A stretch of DNA of 64,000 bases from Amycolatopsis mediterranei (GTDB taxonomy: Bacteria; Actinomycetota; Actinomycetes; Mycobacteriales; Pseudonocardiaceae), in the NCBI RefSeq assembly GCF_026017845.1, contig NZ_CP100416.1, forward strand, positions 1,455,945 to 1,519,944. The letters run 5' to 3'. Positions within the stretch are counted from its first letter, which is position 1; each line of letters begins with the position of its first letter. The translations under genes and the position numbers were made by a program. Below, in pieces: positions 19,475 through 28,451 of this stretch. The notes under the pieces were generated by a model. It was not told the origin of the DNA and did no database searches. It saw only the letters and a program-made list of their open reading frames with translations.

Positions 19475-21526
19475 TCAGGCGTCGATGGCTTCGCGGTCGA
19501 CCCGGTCGGAGGAGGCGACCAGCCAGTTCCGCCGGGGCTCGACCTTCTCGCCCATCAACAGTTCCAGCGCGCCCTCGGCGGCTTCGGCGTCGTCCATGGT
19601 GATGCGGCGCACCGAGCGTGTCGCCGGGTTCATCGTGGTCTCCCACAGCTCGTCGGCGTCCATCTCGCCGAGCCCCTTGAACCGCGGCACCGGCGTGACG
19701 ATGCTCTTGCCCGCCTTCTCCAGCTCGGCGAACTTCGTCTCCATCTCCCGCTGGGTGAAGGTGAAGTGCGTCTCCGGGTTGCGGCCCTTCGTGACCAGCT
19801 TGTGCAGCGGCGGCATCGCCGCGTACAGCCGGCCATCCTCGATCACCGGGCGCATGTACTTCGCGAACAGCGTGATCAGCAGCGTGCGGATGTGCGAACC
19901 GTCGACGTCGGCGTCGGCCATCAGGATCACCCGGCCGTAGCGCATGGTCGTCAGGTCGAACGTGCGGCCGGTGCCCGCGCCCAGGACCTGCACGATCGAG
20001 GCGATCTCGGCGTTCTTCAGTGTGTCGCCCAGCGAGGCCTTCTGCACGTTCAGGATCTTGCCACGCAGCGGGAGCAGCGCCTGGTACTCCGAGACGCGCG
20101 CCATCCGCGCCGACCCCAGCGCGCTGTCGCCCTCGACCAGGAACAGCTCGCTGCGGGCGACGCCGGTGGTGCGGCAGTCGACCAGCTTCGGCGGCATCGC
20201 CGCGCCTTCGAGCGCGGTCTTGCGCCGGGCGGCGTCCTTCTGCTGCTTCTGGGTGAGCCGGACGCGGGAGGCGTCGACCACCTTCTGCAGCACGACCTTG
20301 GCCTCGGACTTGGTTTTGCGATCCTCGGTCCAGGCCTTCACGTGCTTGTCGACGATGGCCTGCAGGACGCGGGTGATCCCGGCGGTGGACAGCTCGTCCT
20401 TGGTCTGCGAGGTGAACTGCGGCTCCGGCAGCCGGACGTGCACCACGGCCGTCATGCCCTCGAGGACGTCCTCGAGCGTCGGCATGTCCTCCTTGGGCTT
20501 GAGCAGCCCGCGGGTCTTGGAGATGGCCTCCTGCAGCGCCTTCGTGACCGCGCGGTCGAAGCCGCGGCGGTGGGTGCCGCCGTGGACGTTGCGGATCGTG
20601 TTGGTGAAGCATTCGACCGTGCGCTCGTAGCCGGTGCCCCAGCGCATCGCCACCTCGACCTCGGCGTGGCGCTCCACATTGGACTGCATGACCCCGGCGG
20701 CGTCGGCCGCGTTCTCCTTGTACGTGCCTTCGCCGGTGATCAGCAGCGTGCCGCAGACCGGCTTCTCGCCCGACGGCGTCAGGAAGTCGACCATGTCGAC
20801 GAGGCCGTGCGGGAAGTGGAACGTCTCTTCGTTGATCGTGTCTTCGATCGCGGTGCGCAGCACGTACGTGACGCCCGGGACGAGGAACGCGGTGTTGCGC
20901 AGCTTGGCCCGCACGCCCTCGACATCGAGCGCCGCGCCGGACTCGAAGTAGCGCGCGTCGTACCAGTAGCGGATCGACGTGCCGCTGCGCTCGCCGCGCT
21001 TCATCTTGCCGGTGAGGTTCAGCCCGGACCGGCGGGTGAACTTCGCCTTCGGGCCGGGCGCGTCGAACGTGCCGGGGACGCCGTGCTTGAACGACATCTG
21101 GTGGACCTTGCCGTCCTGCTTCACCGTGACGTCGAAGCGGTGCGACAGCGCGTTGACCGCCGAAGCGCCGACGCCGTGCAGGCCGCCGGAGGTCTTGTAG
21201 CCCGAGCCGCCGAACTTGCCGCCGGCGTGCAGGCGCGTCAGCACCAGCTCGACGCCGGACAAACCGGACTTGGCGTGGGTGCCGGTCGGGATGCCGCGGC
21301 CGTCGTCGTCCACCTGGACGCTGCCGTCGGCGTGCAGCGTGACGACGATCTTCGTCGCGTGGCCGGCGACCCCTTCGTCGGTGGAGTTGTCCACCACCTC
21401 GGAGAAGAGGTGGTTGATGCCCCGGCTGTCGGTGGAGCCGATGTACATCCCGGGTCGTTTGCGGACGGCTTCGAGACCCTCGAGATGCGTCAGGTCGTCG
21501 GCCCCGTACAAGGTCTCGGCAGTCAC
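19475..21526 (-). CDS. parE: DNA topoisomerase IV-type subunit B
   Basis: The 683-residue protein is taken from the GTG at 21526, where MTAETLYGADDLTHLEGLEA matches the family N-terminus; the frame is open further upstream but that part lacks family features. GHKL ATPase motifs are EVVDNSTDEG, DDGRGIPTG and GVGASAVNALS. The TOPRIM domain shows EGDSALGSARMAR and MADADVDGSHIRTLL. It supplies ATP hydrolysis for strand passage with ParC. GGGAGAA precedes the start. An unusual nested inverted repeat lies upstream (21552-21627). Confidence 0.92.
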   Translation of the reverse strand: MTAETLYGADDLTHLEGLEAVRKRPGMYIGSTDSRGINHLFSEVVDNSTDEGVAGHATKIVVTLHADGSVQVDDDGRGIPTGTHAKSGLSGVELVLTRLHAGGKFGGSGYKTSGGLHGVGASAVNALSHRFDVTVKQDGKVHQMSFKHGVPGTFDAPGPKAKFTRRSGLNLTGKMKRGERSGTSIRYWYDARYFESGAALDVEGVRAKLRNTAFLVPGVTYVLRTAIEDTINEETFHFPHGLVDMVDFLTPSGEKPVCGTLLITGEGTYKENAADAAGVMQSNVERHAEVEVAMRWGTGYERTVECFTNTIRNVHGGTHRRGFDRAVTKALQEAISKTRGLLKPKEDMPTLEDVLEGMTAVVHVRLPEPQFTSQTKDELSTAGITRVLQAIVDKHVKAWTEDRKTKSEAKVVLQKVVDASRVRLTQKQQKDAARRKTALEGAAMPPKLVDCRTTGVARSELFLVEGDSALGSARMARVSEYQALLPLRGKILNVQKASLGDTLKNAEIASIVQVLGAGTGRTFDLTTMRYGRVILMADADVDGSHIRTLLITLFAKYMRPVIEDGRLYAAMPPLHKLVTKGRNPETHFTFTQREMETKFAELEKAGKSIVTPVPRFKGLGEMDADELWETTMNPATRSVRRITMDDAEAAEGALELLMGEKVEPRRNWLVASSDRVDREAIDA

Positions 21527-21551
21527 AGGGTCGTTCTCCCGGATCGTGGCT

Positions 21552-21627
21552 CGCGAAAGTGCTGGTGGTGGTGCGGACTCGCCTGCACCGTAGTGCAGGA
21601 TATCCGCCCACCCCGACAACTTTCGCG
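21552..21627. repeat. Nested inverted repeat upstream of parE
   Basis: Outer arms CGCGAAAGT (21552-21560) and ACTTTCGCG (21619-21627) are exact reverse complements. Inside, CCTGCAC (21582-21588) and GTGCAGG (21593-21599) form a second exact pair. Both pairs share almost the same centre (about 21590). The element lies between the PLD-like gene stop and the parE start and could be an operator or a supercoiling-sensitive cruciform. Confidence 0.5.
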
Positions 21628-21660
21628 GGCTGTCGTCCCCGGAGTGGCGTGCGCCGCTCG

Positions 21661-23163
21661 CTAGCGGGGGTCGTAGCCCAGGTCGGGCCACAGGCCCAGC
21701 AGGGCTTCGATCTTCCGCGGGACCTGGAAGCTGTTCCGGAAGTTCGGCTTCTCGCCGATGGTGGCGAGGGCCTTGCGGAGGTCGCCGAAGGCCGGTTTGG
21801 CGGCCGACTGCCGGGTCAGGACGTAGCAGTACGTGCGGCGGGGGTAGGCGAACTCGTCGATGTACGCCTGCAGGACGAGACCGGGGGCCTCGATCCGCGA
21901 CCCGACGAGGGGACGGCCCTGCTTCTGGCTGTAGACGGGGATCACGTGCACACCCGCGCGGAGCGTGCGCGGCGGGTCCTGGCCCTGGCCGTCGTCGGCC
22001 CAGAGCAGCTCGACGCGGAACGGTGATTCGCCGTCCTCGCCGGGGTGGGTGTATTCGCGCTGCAGCTCTTCGAGCCGGTACGCGGCCTCGGCGTTCGGTT
22101 CGCCGCCTTCGACGAGGCTGACCAGGTACAGCTCGGCCGGGCGCGGCCAGGACGGCCGGGGCACGTCGGTGACTTCGGGGGTGGCTTCCGGGGTTTCGCC
22201 GGCTTCCGGCTCGGCCGCCACCGGTTCCGCGGTCGTGGCGGCCCCCGCCGGGGAGCCGGCGGTAGCGGTGCCGGGCCGGTCCGCGGGTGCGCCCGCTTGC
22301 GCGGCCTCCGCGGGGCGCTCCGGAGTGCCTGGGGCGGCGGGCGGCTCATCCGCGCCCGGCTGCGCCGGGGAGGAAGAAGGGGTGGCCAGGGGCCGCTCCG
22401 GGGAACCGGGCGTGGCCACCGCCGGGCGGACCGGCGAGGGAGCGGGATCGGCCGGGCGCACGGGGGCGCCGGCGGCGGGTGTGCCGGGCGCGGCCGCGGG
22501 GCGGACCGGGGAGGGCGCCGGCGCGGCCGGGCGGACCGACGAGGGGGGCGGTGTCGTGGCCGCGGGGCGGACCGGCGTCACCTGGCGGCTCGTCACGACC
22601 GGCCGGGCGGCCGCGGCGGTCCGGGTCGCCGCGGGGCGGGCCGTGACCAGCTTGCCGGCGCCGTACTGCTCCAGCAGCGGCTCCAGGTCGCCGGCGGTCA
22701 GCGAGGGGCCCGCGAGGTCGCACCACTCGAGCCAGGCCTCCTGGGCCTCCTCGACGGTGTGCCGCTCGTGGGAGAGCGTGACGGCCTCGAACAGCTGCCG
22801 CGGGCCGGCCGCGGTGACGTCGGCCGAGCCGACCACGACGAACGACGGGTCGTCCTCCGCGATCACCAGCTTCGCGTTCAGCCCCCGCAGCGAGTGCACG
22901 ATCACGCCCGCCTTGACCCAGTGCAGCAGCGCGTGCGGGCTCGTCGCGCCGGACAGCACGGTGTCCAGGCTCGCGTCCGTGATCAGCGTGTCGCCGGGTT
23001 GCAACGGCAGCAGGGCCGCCGCGCCGGGACCGACGTGGCCGAAGGCGGCCACCAGGTTCCGGCGCGGGGCGAGCAAGGGGGTGATCGAGGCCCAGATGTC
23101 GCGACCGGCGAGTAGTCGTACCGAACGTTCTGCCAAACCCAGCCGAGCGAGCTCCGCGTCCAT
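21661..23163 (-). CDS. Phospholipase-D-like protein with degenerate HKD motif and Pro/Ala-rich linker
   Basis: The 500-residue protein has an N-terminal PLD-like region (residues 1-175). Its motif reads LNAKLVIAEDD followed by VVVGSADVT, so the catalytic His of HxK is replaced by Asn. Residues about 180-330 are a disordered Pro/Ala/Arg/Thr-rich linker with repeated PVRPA-type units. A conserved-looking C-terminal domain follows (YLVSLVEGGEPNAE to LGLWPDLGYDPR), which I do not recognise. The His loss suggests binding rather than catalysis. TAAGGT seven bases before the ATG suggests leaderless transcription. Confidence 0.7.
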   Translation of the reverse strand: MDAELARLGLAERSVRLLAGRDIWASITPLLAPRRNLVAAFGHVGPGAAALLPLQPGDTLITDASLDTVLSGATSPHALLHWVKAGVIVHSLRGLNAKLVIAEDDPSFVVVGSADVTAAGPRQLFEAVTLSHERHTVEEAQEAWLEWCDLAGPSLTAGDLEPLLEQYGAGKLVTARPAATRTAAAARPVVTSRQVTPVRPAATTPPPSSVRPAAPAPSPVRPAAAPGTPAAGAPVRPADPAPSPVRPAVATPGSPERPLATPSSSPAQPGADEPPAAPGTPERPAEAAQAGAPADRPGTATAGSPAGAATTAEPVAAEPEAGETPEATPEVTDVPRPSWPRPAELYLVSLVEGGEPNAEAAYRLEELQREYTHPGEDGESPFRVELLWADDGQGQDPPRTLRAGVHVIPVYSQKQGRPLVGSRIEAPGLVLQAYIDEFAYPRRTYCYVLTRQSAAKPAFGDLRKALATIGEKPNFRNSFQVPRKIEALLGLWPDLGYDPR

Positions 23164-23270
23164 GCCCCCGACCTTAGCCGGTGCCTCTGGAGCACCTGAC
23201 GGCCGGAATATCTCTTGCTTGGAAGTAGTTGAACGCGCATGTAAGATGGTGCTCGCGAAGGGAGCAGGTC

Positions 23271-24380
23271 ATGCAGTTCGGAATCTTCACGGTGGGCGAC
23301 GTCACGACCGATCCCACGAACGGAACCACGCCGACGGAGCACGAGCGGATCAAGGCGATGGTCCGCATCGCGCTCAAGGCGGAGGAGGTCGGCCTCGACG
23401 TCTTCGCGACCGGCGAGCACCACAACCCGCCGTTCGTCCCGTCGTCGCCCACGACGATGCTGGGCCACATCGCGGCGCAGACGTCCAAGCTGATCCTGTC
23501 GACGTCGACGACGCTGATCACCACGAACGACCCGGTGAAGATCGCCGAGGACTTCGCGATGCTGCAGCACCTCGCCGACGGCCGCGTCGACCTCATGATG
23601 GGCCGCGGCAACACGGGCCCGGTCTACCCCTGGTTCGGCCAGGACATCCGCCAGGGCATTCCCCTTGCCATCGAGAACTACGCGCTGCTGCGCCGGCTCT
23701 GGCGCGAGGACGTCGTCGACTGGTCCGGCAAGTTCCGCACCCCGCTGCAGGGCTTCACGTCGACACCGCGGCCCCTGGACGGCGTCCCGCCGTTCGTCTG
23801 GCACGGGTCCATCCGCAGCCCGGAGATCGCCGAGCAGGCGGCGTACTACGGCGACGGCTTCTTCGCCAACCACATCTTCTGGCCGACGTCGCACTTCCAG
23901 CAGCTGATCTCGTTCTACCGCCAGCGCTTCGAGCACTACGGCCACGGATCGGCGGACCAGGCGATCGTCGGCCTGGGCGGCCAGGCGTTCATCCGCCCGA
24001 AGTCCCAGGACGCGTGGAACGAGTTCCGGCCGTACTTCGACAACGCACCGGTGTACGGGCACGGCCCCTCCCTGGAGGAGTTCACGGAGCAGACGCCGCT
24101 GACGGTGGGCAGCCCGCAGGAGGTCATCGACAAGACGCTGACCTTCCGTGAGAACTTCGGCGACTACCAGCGCCAGCTGTTCCTGATGGACCACGCGGGC
24201 CTGCCGCTGAAGACGGTGCTGGAGCAGCTCGACCTGCTCGGCGAGCACGTGATCCCGGTGCTGCGCAAGGAGCTGGACGCCCGGCGCCCGGCCCACGTCC
24301 CGGACGCGCCGACGCACGCGTCCCTGAAGGCGGCTGCGGCTGCGGCTTCGAATGCGGCATCGGTGGAGGCTTCGGTATGA
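23271..24380 (+). CDS. LLM-class flavin-dependent oxidoreductase (CE1758 type)
   Basis: The 369-residue protein begins at the ATG 23271 with GGGAGCAGG upstream; an earlier in-frame ATG at 23229 lacks a ribosome site. The TIM-barrel bacterial luciferase-like fold is indicated by MQFGIFTVGDV, EVGLDVFATGEHHNPP and DGRVDLMMGRGNTG. Such monooxygenases use reduced FMN. Its stop overlaps the next gene (ATGA), which encodes a matching FMN reductase, the two-component arrangement seen for the CE1758/CE1759 pair of corynebacteria. The substrate is unknown. Confidence 0.9.
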   Translation: MQFGIFTVGDVTTDPTNGTTPTEHERIKAMVRIALKAEEVGLDVFATGEHHNPPFVPSSPTTMLGHIAAQTSKLILSTSTTLITTNDPVKIAEDFAMLQHLADGRVDLMMGRGNTGPVYPWFGQDIRQGIPLAIENYALLRRLWREDVVDWSGKFRTPLQGFTSTPRPLDGVPPFVWHGSIRSPEIAEQAAYYGDGFFANHIFWPTSHFQQLISFYRQRFEHYGHGSADQAIVGLGGQAFIRPKSQDAWNEFRPYFDNAPVYGHGPSLEEFTEQTPLTVGSPQEVIDKTLTFRENFGDYQRQLFLMDHAGLPLKTVLEQLDLLGEHVIPVLRKELDARRPAHVPDAPTHASLKAAAAAASNAASVEASV

Positions 24381-24964
24381 AACTCGCAGTGGTGACGGCC
24401 GGACTGTCGGTGCCCTCATCGACCCGCCTGCTGGCCGACCGCCTGGCCGCGGCGACCGTCGCCGCGGCCGGGGAGCCGGTCGCGGTGTCCGTGGTGGAGT
24501 TGCGGGACATCGCGTTGGACATCACCAAGAACCTCCTGACGGGTTTCCCGAGCCCCCAGCTGCGCACGGCGATCGAGACGGTGACCGGCGCGGACGCGCT
24601 GATCGCGGTGACGCCGGTGTTCACGGCGGCCTACAGCGGGTTGTTCAAGTCGTTCTTCGACGTGCTGGACGCGGATTCGCTGGTGGACAAGCCGGTGCTG
24701 CTCGCGGCCACGGGCGGGACGGAACGGCATTCCCTGGTGCTGGACTACCAGTTGCGGCCGTTGTTCGGGTATTTGAAGGCGGACGCGGTCGCTACCGGCG
24801 TGTACGCGGCTTCGTCCGACTGGGGCAGTGGTGAGGCCTCAGGGGCGTTGCAGCGGCGGATCGAGAAGGCGGGGGCGGAGCTGGCTTCGCTGGCCGGGGG
24901 ACGGCCTGCTGCGCCGGGGGAGCCGGAGTTCGTTCCGTTCGAGCAGTTGCTGGCGGCCGACTGA
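24377..24964 (+). CDS. NAD(P)H-dependent FMN reductase (CE1759 type)
   Basis: The 195-residue flavodoxin-like protein starts KLAVVTAGLSVPSSTRLLAD, the phosphate-binding loop of the NADPH-dependent FMN reductase family, and has TPVFTAAYSGLFKSFFD near the middle. It supplies reduced flavin to the upstream LLM monooxygenase, to which it is coupled by an ATGA overlap. Length and order fit the known duo. It converges with the DHFR-like gene. Confidence 0.9.
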   Translation: MKLAVVTAGLSVPSSTRLLADRLAAATVAAAGEPVAVSVVELRDIALDITKNLLTGFPSPQLRTAIETVTGADALIAVTPVFTAAYSGLFKSFFDVLDADSLVDKPVLLAATGGTERHSLVLDYQLRPLFGYLKADAVATGVYAASSDWGSGEASGALQRRIEKAGAELASLAGGRPAAPGEPEFVPFEQLLAAD

Positions 24965-25026
24965 AGTTGCCGGGGGTCCGCGGCGGCCGCCGAGTCGGTC
25001 GCCGGCCCGGACTGGCGTGGGGTGTC

Positions 25027-25635
25027 CTATCGGGATCGACGGTAGCGAACGTGGTACCGCAAATGGGTAACTCCTTGTCCCGCAACGACTTCCGCCTGCT
25101 CCAGTTCGGCGTCCCCGCTGTCGGCGTCCTCGAAGTACCGCACGCCGGTCCCGAGGAGCACCGGGACCAGGTCGATCCGCACCTCGTCGAGCAGGCCGAG
25201 GCGCAGGCACTGCTGGGCGATCGACGGCCCGGAAACGCCCACCGTCCCGTCGCCGGCCGCCTTGGCCTGTTCGATCGCGCTCGTGACGTCCGCGCAAAAG
25301 GTGAAGGGCGCCAAGTTGCCGGCGGGCCAGCCGGCCGGGGGTGGGCGGTGGGTCACGACGAACGCCGCGCCGCCGCCCGGGGGCCGGCCGCCCCAGCCGT
25401 GGGTGTACTCGAACACCCGGCGGCCGCAGACGAAGGCGCTGTGGCGCACCGAATCGAGGAACGTGCTCAGGTACTCCGCGCTGGCGGGTGCGACGCGGAA
25501 CGTGATCGGGTAGCCGGCCATCGGGACTTCGACGTCTCCGGCCTGGTACCAGTCGAAGAGCGGTCCGACGCTGTCGTCGGGCCGTGCCACGAACCCGTCG
25601 AGCGACATGCAGAAGCTCGCCACCACGCCCGGCAT
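25027..25635 (-). CDS. Dihydrofolate-reductase-like (RibD C-terminal domain) protein
   Basis: The 202-residue protein starts MPGVVASFCMSLDGFVARPD, the hallmark of the RibD_C/DHFR-like family in actinomycetes, and ends with LLDEVRIDLVPVLLGTGVRYF. The ATG at 25635 has GGAAGG upstream; an in-frame ATG at 25701 lacks support and would translate the operator-like palindrome. These proteins bind NADPH, but substrates are mostly unknown; many lie next to ArsR or MarR regulators. No regulator is adjacent here. Confidence 0.85.
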   Translation of the reverse strand: MPGVVASFCMSLDGFVARPDDSVGPLFDWYQAGDVEVPMAGYPITFRVAPASAEYLSTFLDSVRHSAFVCGRRVFEYTHGWGGRPPGGGAAFVVTHRPPPAGWPAGNLAPFTFCADVTSAIEQAKAAGDGTVGVSGPSIAQQCLRLGLLDEVRIDLVPVLLGTGVRYFEDADSGDAELEQAEVVAGQGVTHLRYHVRYRRSR

Positions 25636-25650
25636 GAGCCGCACCTTCCG

Positions 25651-25682
25651 ATCAACCAGATGGTTTATCAACCAATGAGTTG
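25651..25682 (-). promoter_or_regulatory. Operator-like palindromes upstream of the DHFR-like gene
   Basis: 25651-25668 is an imperfect 18-bp palindrome with perfect core AACCA-N2-TGGTT. It is followed by a second element, CAAC-N6-GTTG, at 25669-25682. The first lies 15 bases before the start codon and overlaps the expected promoter region, which fits repression by an unlinked regulator. Confidence 0.55.
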
Positions 25683-25789
25683 AATATAGGGACGCCGCCA
25701 CCGCTCGTCAAGGAGCTGCCGAAAGTAGGGGGCCGCCCCGGCCGTCCGGCAGCAGCGACCGCCGCCCCGTGCTGCCTACCTTCACCGCC

Positions 25790-27235
25790 ATGACAAGGCT
25801 CCTCCTCGTGCTGGCCGCCCTCCTCCTGACCACGGCCACCCCGGCCGGCGCGGCGCCGCCCCGGGACATCGACGGTTACGTCCGGGCCTACCTGGACCAC
25901 ACCGGCCTGCCCGGCGCCACGGTGGCGGTCACCCACGGCAAGGACGTCGTCCGCGTCGCCGGCTACGGGCACGACGCCGCGGGCACGCCCCTCACGGCGT
26001 CGACCCGGCTGCCGATCGCGTCGGTGAGCAAGTCCATGACGGCCTTTGCGGTCCTGCAGCTCGCCGAAGCGGGCCGGCTGGGGCTGGACCAGCCGGTGAC
26101 GCGGTACCTGCCGGGCTTCCGGCTCGCCGACCCGCGCGGCGCGAAGATCACCGTCCGGATGCTGCTGGACCAGACGTCCGGGATGGCCGACTCGGCGTTC
26201 CCCGACCTGACGCTGCCGCAGCCGCACACCCTCGCCGAGGCCGTCACCCGGCTGCAGGACGCCCAGCTCGCCGACGAGCCGGGCACGCGGTTCCACTACC
26301 ACAACCCGAACTACGAGGTCGCCGCCCGGATCGTCGAGGTCGTCGCCGGGCAGCCGTTCGCCCCCTACCTGCGGGCGAGGCTGTTCCAGCCGCTCGGGAT
26401 GACGTCGAGCACCACCGTGGACGAGCCGCCCGCGGACCTCTCGCCGGGGTACGTGCGGGCGTTCGGGTTCGCGATCCCGGTGGCCGAACGGGACTGGTTC
26501 ACCGGGGGCAGCCACGGCGTGCTGACCACCGCCGAGGACCTGGCGCGGTGGCTGATCGCGCAGCGTGACGGCGGCGGTGTCCTGTCGCCGTCGTCGGTCG
26601 CGCTGGCGCACACGCCGGCACCCGGGCGCGACTACGCCTTCGGCTGGCGGGCTTATCCGCCGGGACAGCTGTCCCACTCCGGCGACTGGTTCAGCCACAC
26701 CGCCGCCCAGATCCTGCTGCCGGACGGCCACGGCATCGCCGTGACGGCCACCACCGGCCTGGCGCTGGACAACGACGCGGAGACGCTGGCGCAGGGCCTG
26801 GCCACCCTGGTCGAAGGTGGTTCGCCGGAGCTCGCGCTGCCCGCGGGGGTGATCGCGGACCGGGTGCTCGCCTCGCTGATCCTGCTTTCGGTGCTGCTCG
26901 CCGCCCTCGGCGTCCGCCACGCGCGCCGGTGGGCCGCGCGGCGGACGAGCCCGTGGCGGGCGGGGCTGCGGCTGCTGCCCTGCCTGGTGCCCGGCGTGGC
27001 CCTGGTGCTGCTGCCGGAGCTGATGGGGGTGGTCTTCGCCGGACGGCGGGGCACGTTCGGGCAGGTGCTGTACGTCTGGCCGGGCGTCGTCGGCTGGCTG
27101 GGTTCGGCGACGCTCGGCGCGTTAGTCGTGGCCGCCGCGCGGGTACGGGCTCTCGTGAGTGGCAGACAGCGGCCGCGACGGGAAGAATCGGCCGAAACGA
27201 CAGGAGTGGTCGCGTGGGGCTCGGAAAGCGGATGA
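25790..27235 (+). CDS. Serine hydrolase (class C beta-lactamase-like) with C-terminal membrane segments
   Basis: The 481-residue protein has a signal peptide (MTRLLLVLAALLLTTATPAG) and a penicillin-binding-protein-like domain: catalytic SVSK (SxxK), YHN as the YxN box and HSG in place of KTG. After residue 360, three hydrophobic segments anchor the C-terminus. This architecture occurs in membrane-linked esterases and D-aminopeptidase-like proteins; beta-lactam hydrolysis is possible but unproven. ATG 25790 is seven bases after TACCTT, so the mRNA is likely leaderless. Leu-445 is encoded by TTA (27122-27124). The 3' end overlaps the next gene by 22 bases. Confidence 0.85.
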   Translation: MTRLLLVLAALLLTTATPAGAAPPRDIDGYVRAYLDHTGLPGATVAVTHGKDVVRVAGYGHDAAGTPLTASTRLPIASVSKSMTAFAVLQLAEAGRLGLDQPVTRYLPGFRLADPRGAKITVRMLLDQTSGMADSAFPDLTLPQPHTLAEAVTRLQDAQLADEPGTRFHYHNPNYEVAARIVEVVAGQPFAPYLRARLFQPLGMTSSTTVDEPPADLSPGYVRAFGFAIPVAERDWFTGGSHGVLTTAEDLARWLIAQRDGGGVLSPSSVALAHTPAPGRDYAFGWRAYPPGQLSHSGDWFSHTAAQILLPDGHGIAVTATTGLALDNDAETLAQGLATLVEGGSPELALPAGVIADRVLASLILLSVLLAALGVRHARRWAARRTSPWRAGLRLLPCLVPGVALVLLPELMGVVFAGRRGTFGQVLYVWPGVVGWLGSATLGALVVAAARVRALVSGRQRPRREESAETTGVVAWGSESG

Positions 27236-27642
27236 AGCGGGTCCTGGTCGTGGTGGCCGGTGCGATCCTGCTGGTGGTCGGGGTGCTGCTGCTGGTGCTG
27301 CCCGGCCCCGGGCTGCTGCTGGTGCTCGCCGGGTTGCTGCTGCTGGCCTCGGAGTTCCCGGCGCTCGAGCGGTACGTCGACCCGGTGCGCGACCGCGCGA
27401 TGAAGGCGGCCGAGGACAGCGTGTCGTCGCCGCTGCGCATCGCCGGCTCGGTGCTGGCCGGGCTGGCGCTGCTGGCGGCGGGGATCGTCTGGGGCACGGT
27501 GAAGTCGCTGCCGTTCAGCGGCTGGAGCACCGGGTCGAGCCTGATCCTGTCGTCGGTCATCCTGTTCGCGCTGCTGGGCTGGAGCTACCGCCGGGTCAAG
27601 TCGCGCCGGGAGTCCGGGACGAAGGCGTCGACGGATCGGTAG
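27214..27642 (+). CDS. PGPGW-family small membrane protein
   Basis: The 142-residue protein has three membrane helices and the loop LVLPGPGLLLVLAGLLLLA, which resembles the PGPGW motif of this small actinobacterial/proteobacterial family (here PGPGL). I take GTG 27214 because AGGAG at 27202-27206 is well spaced; ATG 27232 is an alternative. It starts inside the end of the serine hydrolase gene, so the two are probably co-transcribed. Function unknown. Confidence 0.75.
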   Translation: MGLGKRMKRVLVVVAGAILLVVGVLLLVLPGPGLLLVLAGLLLLASEFPALERYVDPVRDRAMKAAEDSVSSPLRIAGSVLAGLALLAAGIVWGTVKSLPFSGWSTGSSLILSSVILFALLGWSYRRVKSRRESGTKASTDR

Positions 27643-27652
27643 CCTCGGCGCC

Positions 27653-28303
27653 ATGAGCGCCGGATTCCAGCGCGCCCGCCGTCCCGAGCAGATCGAGGCG
27701 CGCCGGCGGGTCATCCTCGCCGTCGCGCGGGAGCTGCTCGCCGAGCGGCCGGTCGCCGAAATCAGCCTGCGGGAGCTCAGCTGCCGGGTGGGGCTGGCGA
27801 AGTCCAATGTGCTCCGGTACTTCGACAGCCGCGAAGCGATCTTCCTGGAGGTCCTCGACAGCGCGTGGACGGCGTGGCTCGACGACCTGGCCGAAGCACT
27901 CGGCGAGCCGGGGCCGGCGGAGCCCGGCTTCGCCCGGGAGGAGCGGATCGCCGGCACGATCGCGGCGACGCTCGCCGGGCAGCCGGTGCTGTGCGAGCTG
28001 CTGAGTTCGATGGCGCCGGTGCTGGAGCGCAACATCCCGGCGGAGTTCGCCCGCAGCTTCAGCCGCCGCGCCGCCGCGAACACCGAGCGGCTGGGCGAGC
28101 TGGTGCGGGTCCGGGTGCCGGAGCTGCCGTCGGAAGCGGCCCGGCACTTCGCCCACGGGGTGGTGGTCCTGGTGTCGGGCTCCTGGCCCGCGGCCCACCC
28201 GACGGCGGCCGTGGCGGCCGCCGGGCCGGCGGAGCCGCCCGCGTTCGGGCTGGCGGAAGGGCTCACGAACCTACTGGCCGGGCTGCTCGCGCGGCAGGGG
28301 TGA
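27653..28303 (+). CDS. TetR family transcriptional regulator
   Basis: The 216-residue protein has an N-terminal TetR helix-turn-helix (ISLRELSCRVGLAKSNVLRYFDSREAIF region, about residues 38-65) and a ligand-binding C-terminal domain with EFARSFSRRAAANTERLGEL. TAGCCT lies seven bases before the ATG, with no ribosome site, so it is likely leaderless. Targets may be the genes just upstream; no palindrome was found there. Confidence 0.88.
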   Translation: MSAGFQRARRPEQIEARRRVILAVARELLAERPVAEISLRELSCRVGLAKSNVLRYFDSREAIFLEVLDSAWTAWLDDLAEALGEPGPAEPGFAREERIAGTIAATLAGQPVLCELLSSMAPVLERNIPAEFARSFSRRAAANTERLGELVRVRVPELPSEAARHFAHGVVVLVSGSWPAAHPTAAVAAAGPAEPPAFGLAEGLTNLLAGLLARQG

Positions 28304-28403
28304 GGACGACCGTGACGGCTACCGCCACGGGCGGCCGTCAGACCGCGTGCGCTCGCGGCCGGGTCGACGCACGTCCACGAGCCGGCGTGTTGCCCGCGGA
28401 AAG

Positions 28404-28442
28404 CGGAATGGCCGCACCGGAAATCCCGGTGCGGCCATTCCG
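28404..28442. terminator. Perfect 17-bp bidirectional terminator hairpin
   Basis: 28404-28420 pairs exactly with 28426-28442 around a 5-base loop. It lies between the TetR gene (stop 28303) and the converging GH2 gene, nine bases beyond the GH2 stop codon. The 100 bases between the TetR stop and this hairpin hold nothing I recognise. Confidence 0.85.
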
Positions 28443-28451
28443 GACCGATCG

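Noticed and set aside
21527-21691. Upstream extension of ParE to 21691
   Set aside because: The added 55 residues have no family similarity and cover the nested inverted repeat; the GTG at 21526 fits the known N-terminus.
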